Source: Rotaria sp. Silwood1 (Eukaryota; Rotifera; Eurotatoria; Philodinida; Philodinidae). From it: a DNA stretch of 64,000 nucleotides. The stretch lies in NCBI GenBank assembly GCA_905250075.1, contig CAJNOP010000110.1, positions 286,381 to 350,380 of the forward strand. The letters are read 5' to 3'. The position numbers and the translations under genes were made by a program. Positions 1 to 11,641 of the stretch are shown here, in pieces. The notes beneath the pieces were generated by a model. The model was not told where the DNA came from and did not search any database. It worked only from the letters and a program-made list of their open reading frames with translations. Positions within the stretch are counted from its first letter, which is position 1. Each line of letters starts with the position of its first letter.

Positions 1-1214
1 TTGTTATATAGACAATATAAAGAACGAATTTGAGTTACCAGGAGCTGCAACAATGCCATTTTTTCACACCACTTGAGGCTCATTTATGTGAAAATGTATT
101 GTATTTATTTTTGTGATAGGCAAATATTGTCCTACACTCGTTCTTTGTTAGATATGCACTTTATTTACAAACTCATGAAAGTAAAGAATAGAAAATAGAT
201 TCTGTACAGCACTTCTCAATTTCCAATCATAATAGAAATCTGAATGTACCTAAAGGATCAAAGTATTCGAAATTCCTGGAGAAAGTTTTTAAACGAGAGG
301 ATGGCTTATACAGTTTTCATGAAAAAGAACTTTTAAAGAGTAAGAGAAACTTGGATACCAATATTCTTACTTGACTAATTAATCGTTATACAAATATAAT
401 TATGCCAAGAAGACATCAAACGTAGATTTAAACAGTATACTACCCCTGCCGAATGTTCAAACTTTCTCTGTGGAATCTTGTTGTTCTTTGAATAGTCTTT
501 TGTACTCTGCTTCAACCAATTTTATGTCTGTGAACCAAACACCCTTTGGCATCTACATGGATATTTATCAAGTGTAGGATACCTGGTCGATGCTGAGTGA
601 AGATGATGGTAGCGCGGGCGTTTGAGTAATTCCGTACTTTCTTCCAAATGAAATCAGGCTTTACTTCTTCATGACCAAGTTATCCTGCATTGTGCCACTT
701 CGAAAACTCAACTTGATAGAGCCTTTGATAATAAGAAATAGATATTCTTACTGCTTTCAACTCATCAAGGATAAACTAAAACAACTTGATTATGAAACAT
801 TATTTCAGTTTGTGTCCATGATTTTACGACAAAACTGGTCGATAGAGCTGAGAATGCTCTCTAATAGAACATATGAGTTTGAAAACGATCGATTAAAAAA
901 AACCATACGCAAAGATCGCCGTATAAAGCTGTGTTGTACTGTAGTAATGCGTTGAGCATATCTATTTATTTCTTTTTTAACACATACGAATTCAATATTA
1001 AAATATGCTTTTAAACATCTCAGCTATTGTTTTTTTTATTTTATGAAACACAAATGATACTCAGTATTGAAGTGTATAGTGACAACAGTCAAACTCCTCT
1101 TTGCTCTGCCCACGGACCAAGATAAACTTCCGATAGAAATAGGATGAATCGTGACTGATAATAAAAGGGTTCTTGTACTCCAAAAGAAGTTCAGTTGTGT
1201 TTTCTAGTCTACAT
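1..1214. other. AT-rich stretch, no supported gene
   Basis: No convincing gene. A 94-codon open frame at 671-955 (+) has no recognisable motif, no splice context and biased AT-rich codons, so I do not call it. Confidence 0.5.
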
Positions 1215-1537
1215 TGTAAAGAATAGGCACCGAATAATAAACTGTTTCATATACCCTTTTAGTTCATAAACCCTTAGGAAAAGCGTTTATTAATGTGTAC
1301 CCTTTAGAAGAAACCGAAGAATAAAAAAACACTTTTCTGAAGGAATTATGAAACTAATAAACGCTTTAAGGGTACATTACTCCTCATATAGTCTAAAGGA
1401 TTTATGAAAGTACAACGTATAAAATACCCTTCTTAGGGTTCATGAACTAAAAGGGTATATAAAAGGATTTATGGTACTAATATACTCAAAAAAAGGTATA
1501 TGAAAGGGTTCATTATTCTGCGCCTATTTTTTACGGT
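1215..1537. repeat. Foldback (MITE-like) element built of AAACCCTT-type motifs
   Basis: About 45 bp at the left end (beginning GTAAAGAATAGGC) is the approximate reverse complement of the right end (ending GCCTATTTTTTAC). The interior repeats the words ATAAACCCTT and AAGGGTTTAT in both orientations. The same words build the repeats at 15950-16470 and 20930-22440, so these are probably related. I see no clear target-site duplication and no coding capacity. Confidence 0.55.
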
Positions 1538-1552
1538 AACACGAACGGTGCA

Positions 1553-1696
1553 CCCGAGACAGTTGCTTCCGCGACACTTGTTCCCCACCGACAGCTGCTC
1601 TTCTGACACTTGCTTCCCGAACACTTGCTTTCTAATGACACTTGCTCCTCAACCATAGTTGCTCCCCGGACATTTGATCCCCAATGTGACTTGCTA
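1553..1696. repeat. Short tandem repeat, unit about 20-24 bp (GACACTTGCTTCCC-like)
   Basis: Six to seven degenerate copies of a unit like GACACTTGCTTCCC follow each other, with variants such as GACACTTGTTCCCC and GACACTTGCTCCTC. There is no coding signal. Confidence 0.6.
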
Positions 1697-1769
1697 TTGA
1701 GCTACACCTTTTGCGTTGACAAGTTAAAGATAATTGTTAAAGACTTATAAACCGGATGTGGGTATTCCG

Positions 1770-2400
1770 TTGCCCATCCACAGCCATACCTATAGTGTGG
1801 ATGTCAGTCTCTGGTTCCGTTCTCAGGGACCCGGAACCCAGTAGGGATCCGTTCATGGGAACCCGAGAACTCATACTGACTTGATAGAGATTGAAAGAAT
1901 AAGTATGTTCAACATTCTCAACATAATAAAAACCGCGTGGAAATGAATTTTCACGCGGGTTCTTGGGCTCCTATAACCCGAAACTCGATACGGGTTTTGT
2001 TCCCAGGAATCCGGAACTCGTTTTGGGTTCCGTTCCTAAGAACTCAGAACACAGTGTAGATTCCCATACCTGGGATCCAGTTAAGGATTCGCAGTTTTAG
2101 GTACGGAGCACGGACCGAGTTGCAGGTTTCCTTGTTTCTAGAACTTAGAATGCGTTCTGTTCTCATGAACCTGAAGCAAGTCTCAACATAATCGGAAATG
2201 CGTGGAAACAAATTTTCAAGTGAGTTCCGGTATTTCCCGAGTTTGGAACTCGGTATAGGTTCCGTTCCTAGGAACCCGAAAACCCATATCGACTTGATAC
2301 AGATTGAAAGAATAAGTGCATCCAAAAGTCTCAATGTAATCAGAAAGGCGCGGGAATGAATCTTCAAGTGAGTTCTGTTCTTTGGAAACGGATTCTTATG
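1770..2400. repeat. Diverged tandem repeat rich in GGAACCCG / CGGGTTCC
   Basis: The words GGAACCCG, AACTCGG and GGTTCCGTTC recur. A longer block is present twice, near 1855-1970 and 2268-2370. Both blocks contain TTGATAGAGATTGAAAGAAT-like sequence followed by a CGCGTGGAAATGAATTTTCA-like stretch, about 410 bp apart, so the array has a higher-order unit. It ends just before the membrane-protein exon at 2517. Confidence 0.6.
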
Positions 2401-2516
2401 TAACGGAAAATTCTGACACCTCTAACTCACACCCACATCCACATACCATCGCAAACATGTAGTCGGAAGGTTGAACATGCCAAATGCAACCATGTATAAT
2501 TTATACTCACTTTTAG

Positions 2517-3248
2517 GATTCAGTAAAAGACTCTGGCTATTGTGGTTTTGTCAATAGTTGGACATATAAAGCAGGAATTTATGCTTGGGGTGCAGAACCA
2601 CGACTTTTCACACAGTTGATAAATCCGTATCCACCGCCCGTGTTTATCGTTACTGGGATGCGTGTTGGATGCTATCCGTACGAAGCTCTGATCAGTGGCA
2701 CGCTAGAATGTTTCTATGAGCCGGAATGTCTGAATAATACGGCTCGTTGGATCTCAAGGCTCTCATCTTCCGCTTGGCCGACACCGTTGGATAGAATGAA
2801 GCCATCAAGGTTCTATCCTAATACTACAATAGGATTAATGTTCGATGAAAATATGGTTGAACAAGTGAATACTACAAAGAGCTTTTCAGGTTACTACGAT
2901 TCATGTGCACCTAGCTACTGTACTTACACTTTCAAGCAGCGAAGCAATTGGATCTTCATGCTAACTGTACTCGTAGGCTTGTACGGAGGGCTCACCGTGA
3001 CTTTGCGAGCTGCAGCGCCACTTCTGGTTCAACTAGGTCATCATATTTATACAAAATATATAAAGAGAGAACAGTCGTGTCCTAGTTCTCCAGATTCAGA
3101 ACAAGGTTTTGTCGAAAATAATCATTCAATATTTTTTCTTATAGCTGACGCTTTTATTTTTTTAGGATGGAGTACTCGAATACTTCGTTTGATGGCTTAC
3201 ATAAAAAAGAACCTACTCTTGCTGAACTTTTTCGAGGTATATGAATGA
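2517..3248 (+). CDS. Membrane protein family copy A, 5'-truncated, no own stop codon
   Basis: This is the C-terminal part of the two-pass, cysteine-rich membrane protein also encoded by copies B and C. A splice acceptor (CACTTTTAG) precedes the exon at 2517. The exon holds the conserved TLECFY block, the Cys-rich stretch CAPSYCTY, and the second membrane segment with the family signature GLYGGLTVTLR. The N-terminal half (first membrane segment and first Cys block) is not found upstream, where only repeats lie. Copies B and C stop about 45-50 residues after the GLYGG motif. Copy A instead stays open to 3248, through the start codon of copy B (3192) and in the same frame. It could be a truncated pseudogene or part of an A-B fusion. 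A 60 bp GT-AG intron (3106-3165) is possible and preserves the frame. The function of the family is unknown to me. Confidence 0.6.
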   Translation, partial: DSVKDSGYCGFVNSWTYKAGIYAWGAEPRLFTQLINPYPPPVFIVTGMRVGCYPYEALISGTLECFYEPECLNNTARWISRLSSSAWPTPLDRMKPSRFYPNTTIGLMFDENMVEQVNTTKSFSGYYDSCAPSYCTYTFKQRSNWIFMLTVLVGLYGGLTVTLRAAAPLLVQLGHHIYTKYIKREQSCPSSPDSEQGFVENNHSIFFLIADAFIFLGWSTRILRLMAYIKKNLLLLNFFEVYE

Positions 3249-6200
3249 AATTTATCATTTTTTGGTGGGCAAATGTAAAATTGCTTACATTTATTTGTTC
3301 ATCTAAGATTTCATTCAAAATTTAAGTGTGTTCAGAGGAAGTTGATTTGTGAAACTAATCAATGTTGACTTGTTTTAGCACAATCTGGACAATCAGCTTC
3401 TTGGTATTTATGGGACCCGAGTCTATGTGATTGTCCTGATATTGTCTGTCATGATTCTGGCACTCTACACATCTTTCACACCGCATACACGTTCCGTCAC
3501 AATTTCAAGACCATCTCTTACTATTTTCGAGAAGCTACAAGCGGCCAATCAGGAGACACTCTCATGTCCCTGTTCCGAGTTGTCAATACCAAACAATAAT
3601 ATAATAGTACTTTCTCCTCCACGTTTCCATCAAGTAAGATTGAATCATCTAAATAAAATGTTTCATATTTTTTATCCGTAAAACCCTTTACTTCACTATG
3701 CTGAAAGTCACACGGCAAGGCAGTAGATATCATTATGTTCTTTCACCATTGCCTTTGGTTTATGTGATGCATATTTCATATTTCGATAAGCGTTGGAGGT
3801 CTAAAATGTTGACGATATTCTTGTTTCGCCAGTAGCTTTAATGAGAAACATAATAAAACTCTGCTTCTTTTCGACAACCGTTAGAGATATCACTTTTCAT
3901 TAATGAACGAAAACATTTTGCATCGATTCATTTTTTTTTCGAAACCTAAGGGAGACTACAGAGATAAAAAAAATGAGCTGTGATAAAATACAAAATGAAC
4001 TTGTGAAAAATAATCAAGGTTCAATGCTGATTATCGGACTAATAAAATTAGGCCTATCGTGTTTGGGATGATCAGTCTATAATTTGACACACCTCCTTTA
4101 GCACTTTTTATTTTTTTATTTTTGAAGAGAAACTTTTGTATCTTTTACGTGAAATCTGACAACGATAGCTTTCAGTGCACAAGACATTATTGTCAGACTA
4201 GGACCTCCCAAGCACATGATTTATCTAATGTTTAGTTTTCATCAAGATCGAGCACCTTTGGATTCAAGACATTGTATATATATACTCAGACCGATGATTA
4301 TGACGACCGTATAACGCCGTGTCATATACGGCGAACCACACCCATCGTATACAACGAAAACTGTGTCGTAATATGGCCGTCTTTCAACGGAAACGATCGG
4401 AAACGCCGACGTATACCACCGTATATGACTGTGAACTACCGTAATTAGGGTCAAATAAATGAAACCCCACTAACCCATTCCCCAGCAAACTTCTTGTGGC
4501 CAACTTACTCTCTTCCATCCGTGCAGCTAAACACGCAATGAAAAGCGATAAACCATACCGAAAAAACGCCTTTAAAGGCCTTTCAAAACCAAACCCTTTC
4601 AAGCGCCTTATCTACCATCAACTCCTTTAATGACGTGTTTCAACGAAAACACCTTTAAAGAACATTCAACAATAAACGCCTTTAAAGGCCATTTTCCAAA
4701 AAGCTTCTTCCAACTTGAGTTTCAGAATACAAACCTCCCTAAAAGACTTTTCAGAGAACTTCTGATTTCTTCGTTGAAATCATCTAGAACACTGCGGTTA
4801 CCTACAAAAGGTCTGTAAATACTTTTTACTACATAAATCCAAGCAGATGGATACGCATTTCAACTTAGTTACAAAGTTTATGATTAAACTCCTTTAAACG
4901 CCTTTAAAGAGGTCTTTCAGGAAAACTATGATTTTAATGGTGAAATCATCTAGAACACGGTAGTTGCTTACAAAAGGACCTTTAAATGTCTTTTACTACA
5001 TGATTTCAAGCAGCTGAATGCGCGATTCAACTCCTTTACACGCCTTGAAAGGCGTATTCCGCAAAGACTCTGATTTCTACGGTGAAATTATCTAGATCGG
5101 CGCAGTTACTCACAAAAATGGCTTAAAATGCTTTTGCCCCATAACTACAAGCTGTTAGATAAAGATTTGAACTTACCAAGTTTGAAAAGAAACGTTTTCA
5201 AGCGCTTTGAAAGAAAGTGTCCAAACAGACTCTGAATTCTCTGTCGAAATCATCTGAAACAAGGCGCTCACGTAAAAAAAACGTTCAATTGGGTTCTCTA
5301 AAGCCATCGACAGATTAGAAGACCCCCTGACAAAATCGACTTTTTTACAAATAATTTCTGGAGTTTATTAACTTTTTTAGTATTTAAGTCCATAATTGTA
5401 TCTTAGATCAGTATGAACAATATTTTGCTTCATTCATGAAAATGATGCATCAGTTCGAAGTGAAAAAAGTCTTGCGAAACGATGAATAGGAAACAACTAT
5501 TTAGTAAAGAATGTATTTCTTTATAGAACACATATCATGGAATCTTTTTAGGGGTCTTTTGCAGCATATTCCGAAGGAATTTTTACGGTTCTCTATGCAA
5601 AAAAACTTCTCATGACCGTGGGTTATGATGGACTCAGTGAAGAATCGTGGATGTAACACATGAAGAGATCTTTGTAAAATAGTACCATATTAGGTGAAAC
5701 TTCATTGCCTAATAATTAAAAAGCCTCATTATCTGGGATTTCTAGAAATTCTGAAACATATTCATCACAAAGGATTCTTTCATAATTGAAAAACACGTGA
5801 ACTCATGGATATACGCTCAAGACAGAAACGAATAAGAAAATCTCAATTCGGCAACATCTTCGATCGGATTCAGTTCGCCTCATACAAATTCAATCGAATA
5901 AGATCATTCGACAATTCGATTTGGTTTTCGTCTCTAATACGCATCGGTTTTTTTGTAACTACTTCTCATGAGACTCAGAACGCATTTCTATGCTCAATAA
6001 AACCTGAAGTCAATTTTTAAAAAAAGACCAAGAAGAAAACACAAAATGTGTATCCAACTACTCTTTTTTTATTAATTGCTTATTCTTAATACAAATGTAT
6101 TCATTGACGTTGGCTTGAGACTTATAAATATGCTATTAGTAGATTTTGATGTGACCAGAGTCCATTAATACTAGTCAAAAATAAACAAGAACAATAAATT

Positions 6201-9200
6201 TAATTGAGTTTGATAAAGCAAGTTAATTCTTTTTCTGAGTTATTTAGTTATTGAGACGTTAAAATTTGTTCAATGGCAGATCTTATTTTTTAGAAAAAAA
6301 AACTGTTAGTGAGCATTTTACCAAGGTATTCGGGTACGTTTCCTTTAATATTCTAAGAATATTTATTATCAATGATAGACTCTCTTTTTTTCACAGGAAA
6401 AAATTTGTTACTATCTCATCATACACATGTCGAATAAGTAAAATACTGTTTTTCTAACGATTATGTAGAACAAAATTGAATTGAAACAAAAATTTGTTGG
6501 AAAGGCTGGTGAAAAATATAACTTTTTAGGGGACATAATAGAAGACCCCCCTTGTAACTTATGAGCGATAAGACAGAATAGAAGACCCCGGGTCTTCTAA
6601 TGTGTCGGTGGCTTTATACGGCTCCATGCAGTCCTCTGGAGAAATGAACTCGTTGAGACAGTTGAGAAATCCTCTCATTCCTCCATCTAAATCATCGGAT
6701 AGTAAGTACTCACCTCCAATAAGGCCTTTGAATCCCTTTTTCTGTTTGGGTAGATGCGTTTAGATGTACAAATCAACTTATTCGCGAAACCCAAAAAAGA
6801 ATCTCTAGATGACTTTAGAGACTTTTGTGCACAGAAACTCTGATTTGCCCATCAGAAACGTGTAAAATAAGCTGACCAGGTGAAAAAGGCATTCAAGCGC
6901 TATTTCTATATAAGTCCATGGTGTCGGATGTAGAAATTAACAGATTGACAGAAATTAAGAAAATCTCTGATTTCTCTGTTGAAATCATGTGAAATTAAAT
7001 GCTTAGCTAGAATAAGGGCCTTGAACTCGTTTTTCTACATGAATGAATGCTTTTCAATGAAGAAATGCACTTTTTCACGAAAGTTCAAAAACATGCGTTG
7101 AAACGCCTTTAAAGACTTTTTTGTGAAATCTCTGATTTCCGCGTCAAAATCTGGTTAAACAAAGTGGTCATCTAAACATTGTGTTTAGTTGATTTTTTCT
7201 ACTTGAGACCATGCGATTCGCTGGGAGAAATAACTCATTGTCACTTTTCAGAAATCTTGACACTTCTCTGCAGATATAATCAGCAAGAAAACGCAAAGTT
7301 AGAGTACCATGTTTGAATTCCTTCTACAATATAAATCCGTGCTTTTTCATGACAAACTGAAATTATTCCCGAAATCTCAAAAAAGCGTTGCAACACTAAC
7401 AAAGACTCTTTATGTACGAAAAACGGATTTCCGTATCAACATTCCCTAAAACAAGGACATCACCTAACAAATGCCTTTAATTGCTACTTTCTATGTACTC
7501 TCATGGAATTGGTTGAGAGAATCAGCTCTTTGCCATTGTTGAGAAATCGTCTGATTTCTGTGTGAAAATCATATAAAAGAAAATGCTAAGCTAGAAAAAG
7601 GCCTTTAAATCTCACAAAAAGGCTTGAAACATCTTTAAAGGCCTTTTTTCACAAAAACTCTGTTTTCGCGTGAAAATGTGGTTAAGCAAGGCGGTCACGT
7701 AAAAAATGTCTTTGATTCGTTTTTTCTTGAGGTGGGGGTGTTGGTGTGGATATTCTCTTCGTGGACACCCATACCCACACCCAAACCTATAACCAGCAGA
7801 GTTGCATCTAGTTCATCAACATGAGAATCGTCAGGTGATACTTTCTGATTACAATCTTCAGGTAAAAATGTGCCAAACTCGATGTTGGAATTAACATCGA
7901 ATTTATCTATTGGCTGTGATAGATTTGGTACCCCTCTGATTGCAGAAGTACGATCGAGAAAGCTTGTGGGTTTCATAATGACATAGGGAGACAGTCCTTC
8001 TACTAGATTCATGCTTGTTTGTTTACGCAAAACACCGTTTATTAATGACGCCATTGTTTATCACTATTTGCTGTCTTCTTGATTGCCACCAATAACTCTT
8101 CATTCATTCTATATAGATTTAAAAAATTATATGCCACAAAATGGAAGATGAACACTACCTTGTTAAAAAGATAGTAGCAACGCTACGATTAACGTTTCCT
8201 AGAAAAAGAATTAGATGACTTTTTCAAAAGTTTTATATGAAGAGCAGTTAAACTGCGCTTACATGTTTTGAAATATTAGTTTAACTGCCTGTTCAAGATC
8301 TTTTTAAAGCAACAGTATTCACTTTTTTATCTCTTAATTGAAAATACGTATGAGAACACCCAGTGCGGTGTCGAACGATAGGTGGCACCTTGGTACAGCG
8401 AGCGTTAAGGGGTCTGCAGGTCAAAACTATCTTTTCAGAGCTTTTAAAAAGGTCTCCAAATATTTCTTTCTGTCTTAATAATTTTGAAAAAATTATGATG
8501 TTTGTAATCAGCACGCTTAACTTTATCGAACTATGAAGACAACTAGTAGAATAGCGATAACAAATGTTGTTGGATATTTGAGAGAGAGCACATATGAAAA
8601 TTTGAACTGTGATAATGCATAAAATACATTTTTGGAAAGTAATCAGGATCCAATGCTGCCTCTCAGGCATATAATAGTAGGATAAGTTTTCAGATACATC
8701 AGATCCGCACTTGGATATAACTTCCTTCTTCTAATTTTGACAGATTTGAAAAACATTAATTGGAAACTAAGGTCTATTAGAGTCGAATTAATGAAACCGT
8801 TGCTACGTTTAAAAAGAGTAGGTCGTCGACGACAACGGCCGTAATAGACCGTAAAGCATCGTTTACGATCGCTGTAAACTGCCATCGTATACGGCTGCCG
8901 TTTTCCACCGTATTTGACTGCGTACGGCCGTTTACGGTCGGGCATCATTTATCTGGGTAGTGTGGCATTCAACTTCAACATCACAGACAGAGCATGTGTT
9001 TCGAGGGTGAGTAAACCAATGAATAACAATGAATGATTCTTCAAGCATGTTAGAATCAACACAGGCCGCATCCTTGGTGAGTTTTGCATTGATTTTGTCC
9101 TATGTGAAAAGTCATTCATCGCTATCTGTTATATTATCCATGTTGAAAATATTTATTCTCTCAAATTTTGAACTTGATCAGTGGAGATGATGAAAATTGT

Positions 9201-11245
9201 ACAGTGACATCTTTGATTCAGAGAGTTTCACAAAAACAGTCGGCTCCAGTGCTACTTTGGAAAGTACTCTTCTAGAATATTGGCACAAGCCGCTCGAAAA
9301 TCAGGACACCACAATGAATGTGAGCGCTTTGCTGATTATCATTGGTCATCGATCAGAGAAAGCCTATAATAGGATGACGGCGTCCTAAAAATGTTGAACC
9401 AGTTAGAGAACGCTCTGAGGTCTCTCAATAGACTTGATAGAGAGACGATTTTCCTTTACAGCTTTTTCGCTCTGCGCAACTCGTATATGTTCCCTCTAAG
9501 TTACTCAATAGTTTTTCGATCCGCAATCCATTATATCATGCAGTATCAAATGCGTAATTGACCTGTCTCTCGAGTTCTTCATAGTGCATAGTCAGCTCAA
9601 AAGTTGAGTATTGAAACTGTTCACATATATTTTGGTCTCTTTTTTTGGTATTATGCAATATTGTATCCAACGAAATTGGATATGTTATTATAACCTGAAC
9701 TGTTGCCTTTGTTATTGTACATCGAATTTGATATATATATATTTGATTGAAACAGATTTGCACAAGTGCTTTCGTACAATCTGCCTGGCTGGATGGTTTC
9801 TTCACAATAAATTTCGCCAACGAGTCGGATCGACGCAACTTGTGGACATACGATTTTCGAAATATTGGATGGTACTTTTTTAACAATGTTGCATCATTTT
9901 GCGTTGTAGCCAATGAGACAATAGCAACAGCTAAAGCTCTCTTTGCCACAGGAGAATTTGTTAGTGCCAGTGCATTTTCACGTATGTAGAAGTTTTTGTT
10001 CCTAGTCGAATTTTCTCATGTGGTCCTAACCATTTAATAGCCATCAGAACTTTCTAGTGTTTGTTATGGACACTGTCTTGTAGAGTTCGATAAGTTTCTT
10101 TATATTTATCATGGCCATAACAAGTCAATGAAGCAGCATACTACAATAGTCATTCAAAATCGTATTTCAGAAGTTTCACTTCTTAATCCTTTTCTTCGAA
10201 AGATAAAGTCCAGGCAAGCGAATAAGGCGCAAGACATTGGAAAGCCGAACTTATCCGATTAAAATAGCTGTTTAACATTAGCATATTGTTCAGAGCTGTG
10301 ACATGGCCAAAAAAACATTGATTTACGTGATGTCCTTTTTTCTCTGAAGACACATTAAGCTATTATCAAGGATAGCAAAATGAGAGGTCACGTTTTATCT
10401 TAACAATGATATGAGTAATCCCATCTCCTATTGTTTTCTATGAAGGTGCTGCATTCGAATCTCGCACAGAACTTCTTATCAACTCTTTCAAGAGCCGTAC
10501 AGCCCGAGACTTGAAGTCAATAATGTCAATGATGCGTACATTGATGGCAGCTAGTAGTGCAGAGAGTGGCAAAGTTTACCAGCAGTTATTAGTTAATGGC
10601 AAATGGTTGTTGCGTCGTCAAACCCCAGCTCCTTCAACCTTCGACGAATGTGCATGTAGTGTCGCGTTCAACTGCCCTAATATGTGGTCTGCAGGTCTCA
10701 TCGTATGCTACAACGGAGATAATTGTACGGTAGGCAGCGTTGCGTGGAACACACCTGGTATTGTATTAGCGTGCACTGCCATCGAAACAATTCTCACTAC
10801 TGATTACCACTGTTTCTACGATCAAGCATGTGTCAATATGCTTCTATCTGTTTATAACTTTGACATGCCTAAAAGACTCCCGTTGCCGGCAGCCACACTT
10901 GCCATTTCTGCAATGAACAGCTCGATTCCATCACGCTTTTCAACTCGTGACACGATGGGCACACTGATTGGCGAACTGTTACTTGAGGAGTGGGAGATAC
11001 GCTCACATTTTGAAGGCTATTATAAAGCATGTGCGCCTTCAAGTTGCACTTATATAGTCACTCAACGACTGGATATTGCTTATGTAGTTGCGACGATCTT
11101 AGGTCTATATGGTGGTCTTGTTATCGTATTCCGTTTAACCGTTCCACGTAGTGTACAACTCGTTCATTTGACGGTATTATACTGGCGCAGTCGAAATTCA
11201 GATATTAATGGCATAGAAGTCGTCAGACGTGGAGGTAAAAACTAA
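3192..11245 (+). CDS. Two-pass Cys-rich membrane protein, copy B (4 exons, about 441 aa)
   Basis: Exons 3192-3236, 3379-3633, 9756-9981 and 10446-11245 join in phase and give 441 residues. Exon 1 encodes a short cytoplasmic start. Exon 2 carries membrane segment 1 (VYVIVLILSVMILALYTSF) and the first Cys block (LSCPCSELSIP) and ends in FHQ. Exon 3 resumes with ICTSAFVQSAW. Exon 4 has the extracellular Cys-rich region (CACSVAFNC, CYNGDNC, CFYDQAC, CAPSSC) and segment 2 with GLYGGLVIVFR, then a short tail. The same order and the same FHQ/CS intron occur in copy C. Intron 3634-9755 is 6.1 kb and full of repeats. Because the family always splits at this phase-0 point, exons 1-2 and 3-4 could instead be halves of two broken genes. 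A polypyrimidine-AG at 3165 could serve cis- or spliced-leader trans-splicing. The function is unknown; the topology suggests a surface protein with a large disulphide-linked outer domain. Confidence 0.65.
3900..4090. repeat. Dispersed repeat, copy 1
   Basis: The block with GATAAAATACAAAATGAACTT followed by CAAGGTTCAATGCTG resembles blocks at about 8480-8665 and 50400-50600: an AAAATAC stretch, then a TTGAATG/CCAATGCTG end and an AGAC/AGGC tail. Divergence is high, and no ends or target duplications were found. Confidence 0.35.
4292..4447. repeat. CCGTATACGG-type short-motif repeat, copy 1
   Basis: Palindromic words built from CGTATACG, ACGGCG and CCGTATA recur in both orientations over about 150 bp, in an otherwise AT-rich intron. 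A similar block lies at 8820-8950. The make-up (a short GC-rich motif in both orientations) is like that of the hAT-like elements at 32682 and 62563, but terminal repeats are not clear here. Confidence 0.45.
4560..5298 (+). repeat. Satellite array, unit about 140-165 bp (left part)
   Basis: Recurring landmarks are GAAATCATCTAGAACAC (near 4777 and 4942; variants near 5082 and 5247) followed by GGCAGTTACTCACAAAA-like sequence and CGCCTTTAAAGGC. Spacings are about 165, 140 and 165 bp. The same satellite in the same orientation resumes at 6617, so the two parts were once one array. Confidence 0.7.
5299..6616. mobile_element. About 1.3 kb TIR element inserted in the satellite array
   Basis: The left end (AAGCCATCGACAGATTAGAA, then GACCCC) is the near-perfect reverse complement of the right end at 6589-6614 (GGGTCTTC then TAATGTGTCGGTGGCTT), about 22 of 25 positions. 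TA flanks both ends, fitting a TA target duplication. The satellite is interrupted exactly here and continues after 6616. A second AGAAGACCCC word lies just inside the right end. Open frames inside (for example 5805-6020) look nothing like a transposase, so the element is probably non-autonomous. Confidence 0.6.
6617..7690 (+). repeat. Satellite array, unit about 110-165 bp (right part)
   Basis: This continues the 4560-5298 satellite. Landmarks such as CTCTGATTTCTCTGTTGAAA, the CCATGCGATTCGCTGGGAGA block and AACGCCTTTAAAGAC recur. Units near 6975 and 7555 share the GCTTAGCTAGAA-type variant, about 580 bp apart, which indicates a higher-order period of four to five units. Confidence 0.65.
7695..8054 (-). 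CDS. Hypothetical protein, possibly a 5' exon
   Basis: An open frame of 119 codons starts at an ATG at 8054. Its first ~90 residues have ordinary amino-acid composition with acidic and polar stretches and no membrane segment. The last ~30 residues fall on GTGTGGG-type sequence next to the satellite and look non-coding, so a real coding part would end before about 7790. It lies antisense inside the long intron of copy B. I do not recognise a family. It could be an exon of a decayed gene or a chance open frame. Confidence 0.3.
   Translation of the reverse strand: MASLINGVLRKQTSMNLVEGLSPYVIMKPTSFLDRTSAIRGVPNLSQPIDKFDVNSNIEFGTFLPEDCNQKVSPDDSHVDELDATLLVIGLGVGMGVHEENIHTNTPTSRKNESKTFFT
8480..8665. 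repeat. Dispersed repeat, copy 2
   Basis: Resembles 3900-4090 and 50400-50600 in the GATAATGCATAAAATACA and GGATCCAATGCTGC blocks. The minus-strand open frame over it (8293-8670) has residues in common with the one at 50332-50595, but both look like repeat, not gene. Confidence 0.35.
8820..8950. repeat. CCGTATACGG-type short-motif repeat, copy 2
   Basis: Recurring words are ACGGCCGTAATAGACCGT, CCATCGTATACGGC and TACGGCCGTTTACGG. It matches the block at 4292-4447 in style and core motif. Confidence 0.45.
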
Positions 11246-11641
11246 ATTGCTTATCAATAGTGAATTATTAACAGTAGAAAAAAAGCAATTCGCTTGAAAA
11301 TTTCTTAGAAGAATGGCCTCAAGACTTTTTTTGACAAGATCGAATCGAATTGACACTTGCAACATCACGATGCCATGGATTTCCATCTCCGCTGCCTATT
11401 GAACAAACCTAGTATTGCTAAAGCTCTAGAAGAGATAAAAATGAAACTTAGAATCATGCTTTGTAGTTTTTCATTGTGATTTCCAAAACTAGCTGCAGAT
11501 ACAACAAAGAGCGCTCGTCTTTTTATAAATATGACTGCATTGAGTTCGTGTATCAACATGAAGTGGCATTGTTCTGGAAGCTTTTCGCATGACTAATATA
11601 CCTATAGTCTATAGTGATTATTTTGAGATCCAATCCTCTTT

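Noticed and set aside
7725-7790. GGTGTGG / ACCCACACCC sequence as a telomeric repeat
   Set aside because: Only a few irregular copies, no TGTGGG array; at most a degenerate interstitial trace.
9197-9388. 63-codon plus frame with a NCTVTS-like stretch nearby as a relic of the membrane protein family
   Set aside because: The resemblance to copy B (DNCTVGS) is a few residues only and in another frame.
9536-9949. 137-codon minus-strand frame over copy B exon 3
   Set aside because: The plus strand carries the family-conserved exon with correct splice phases; the minus frame is its shadow.
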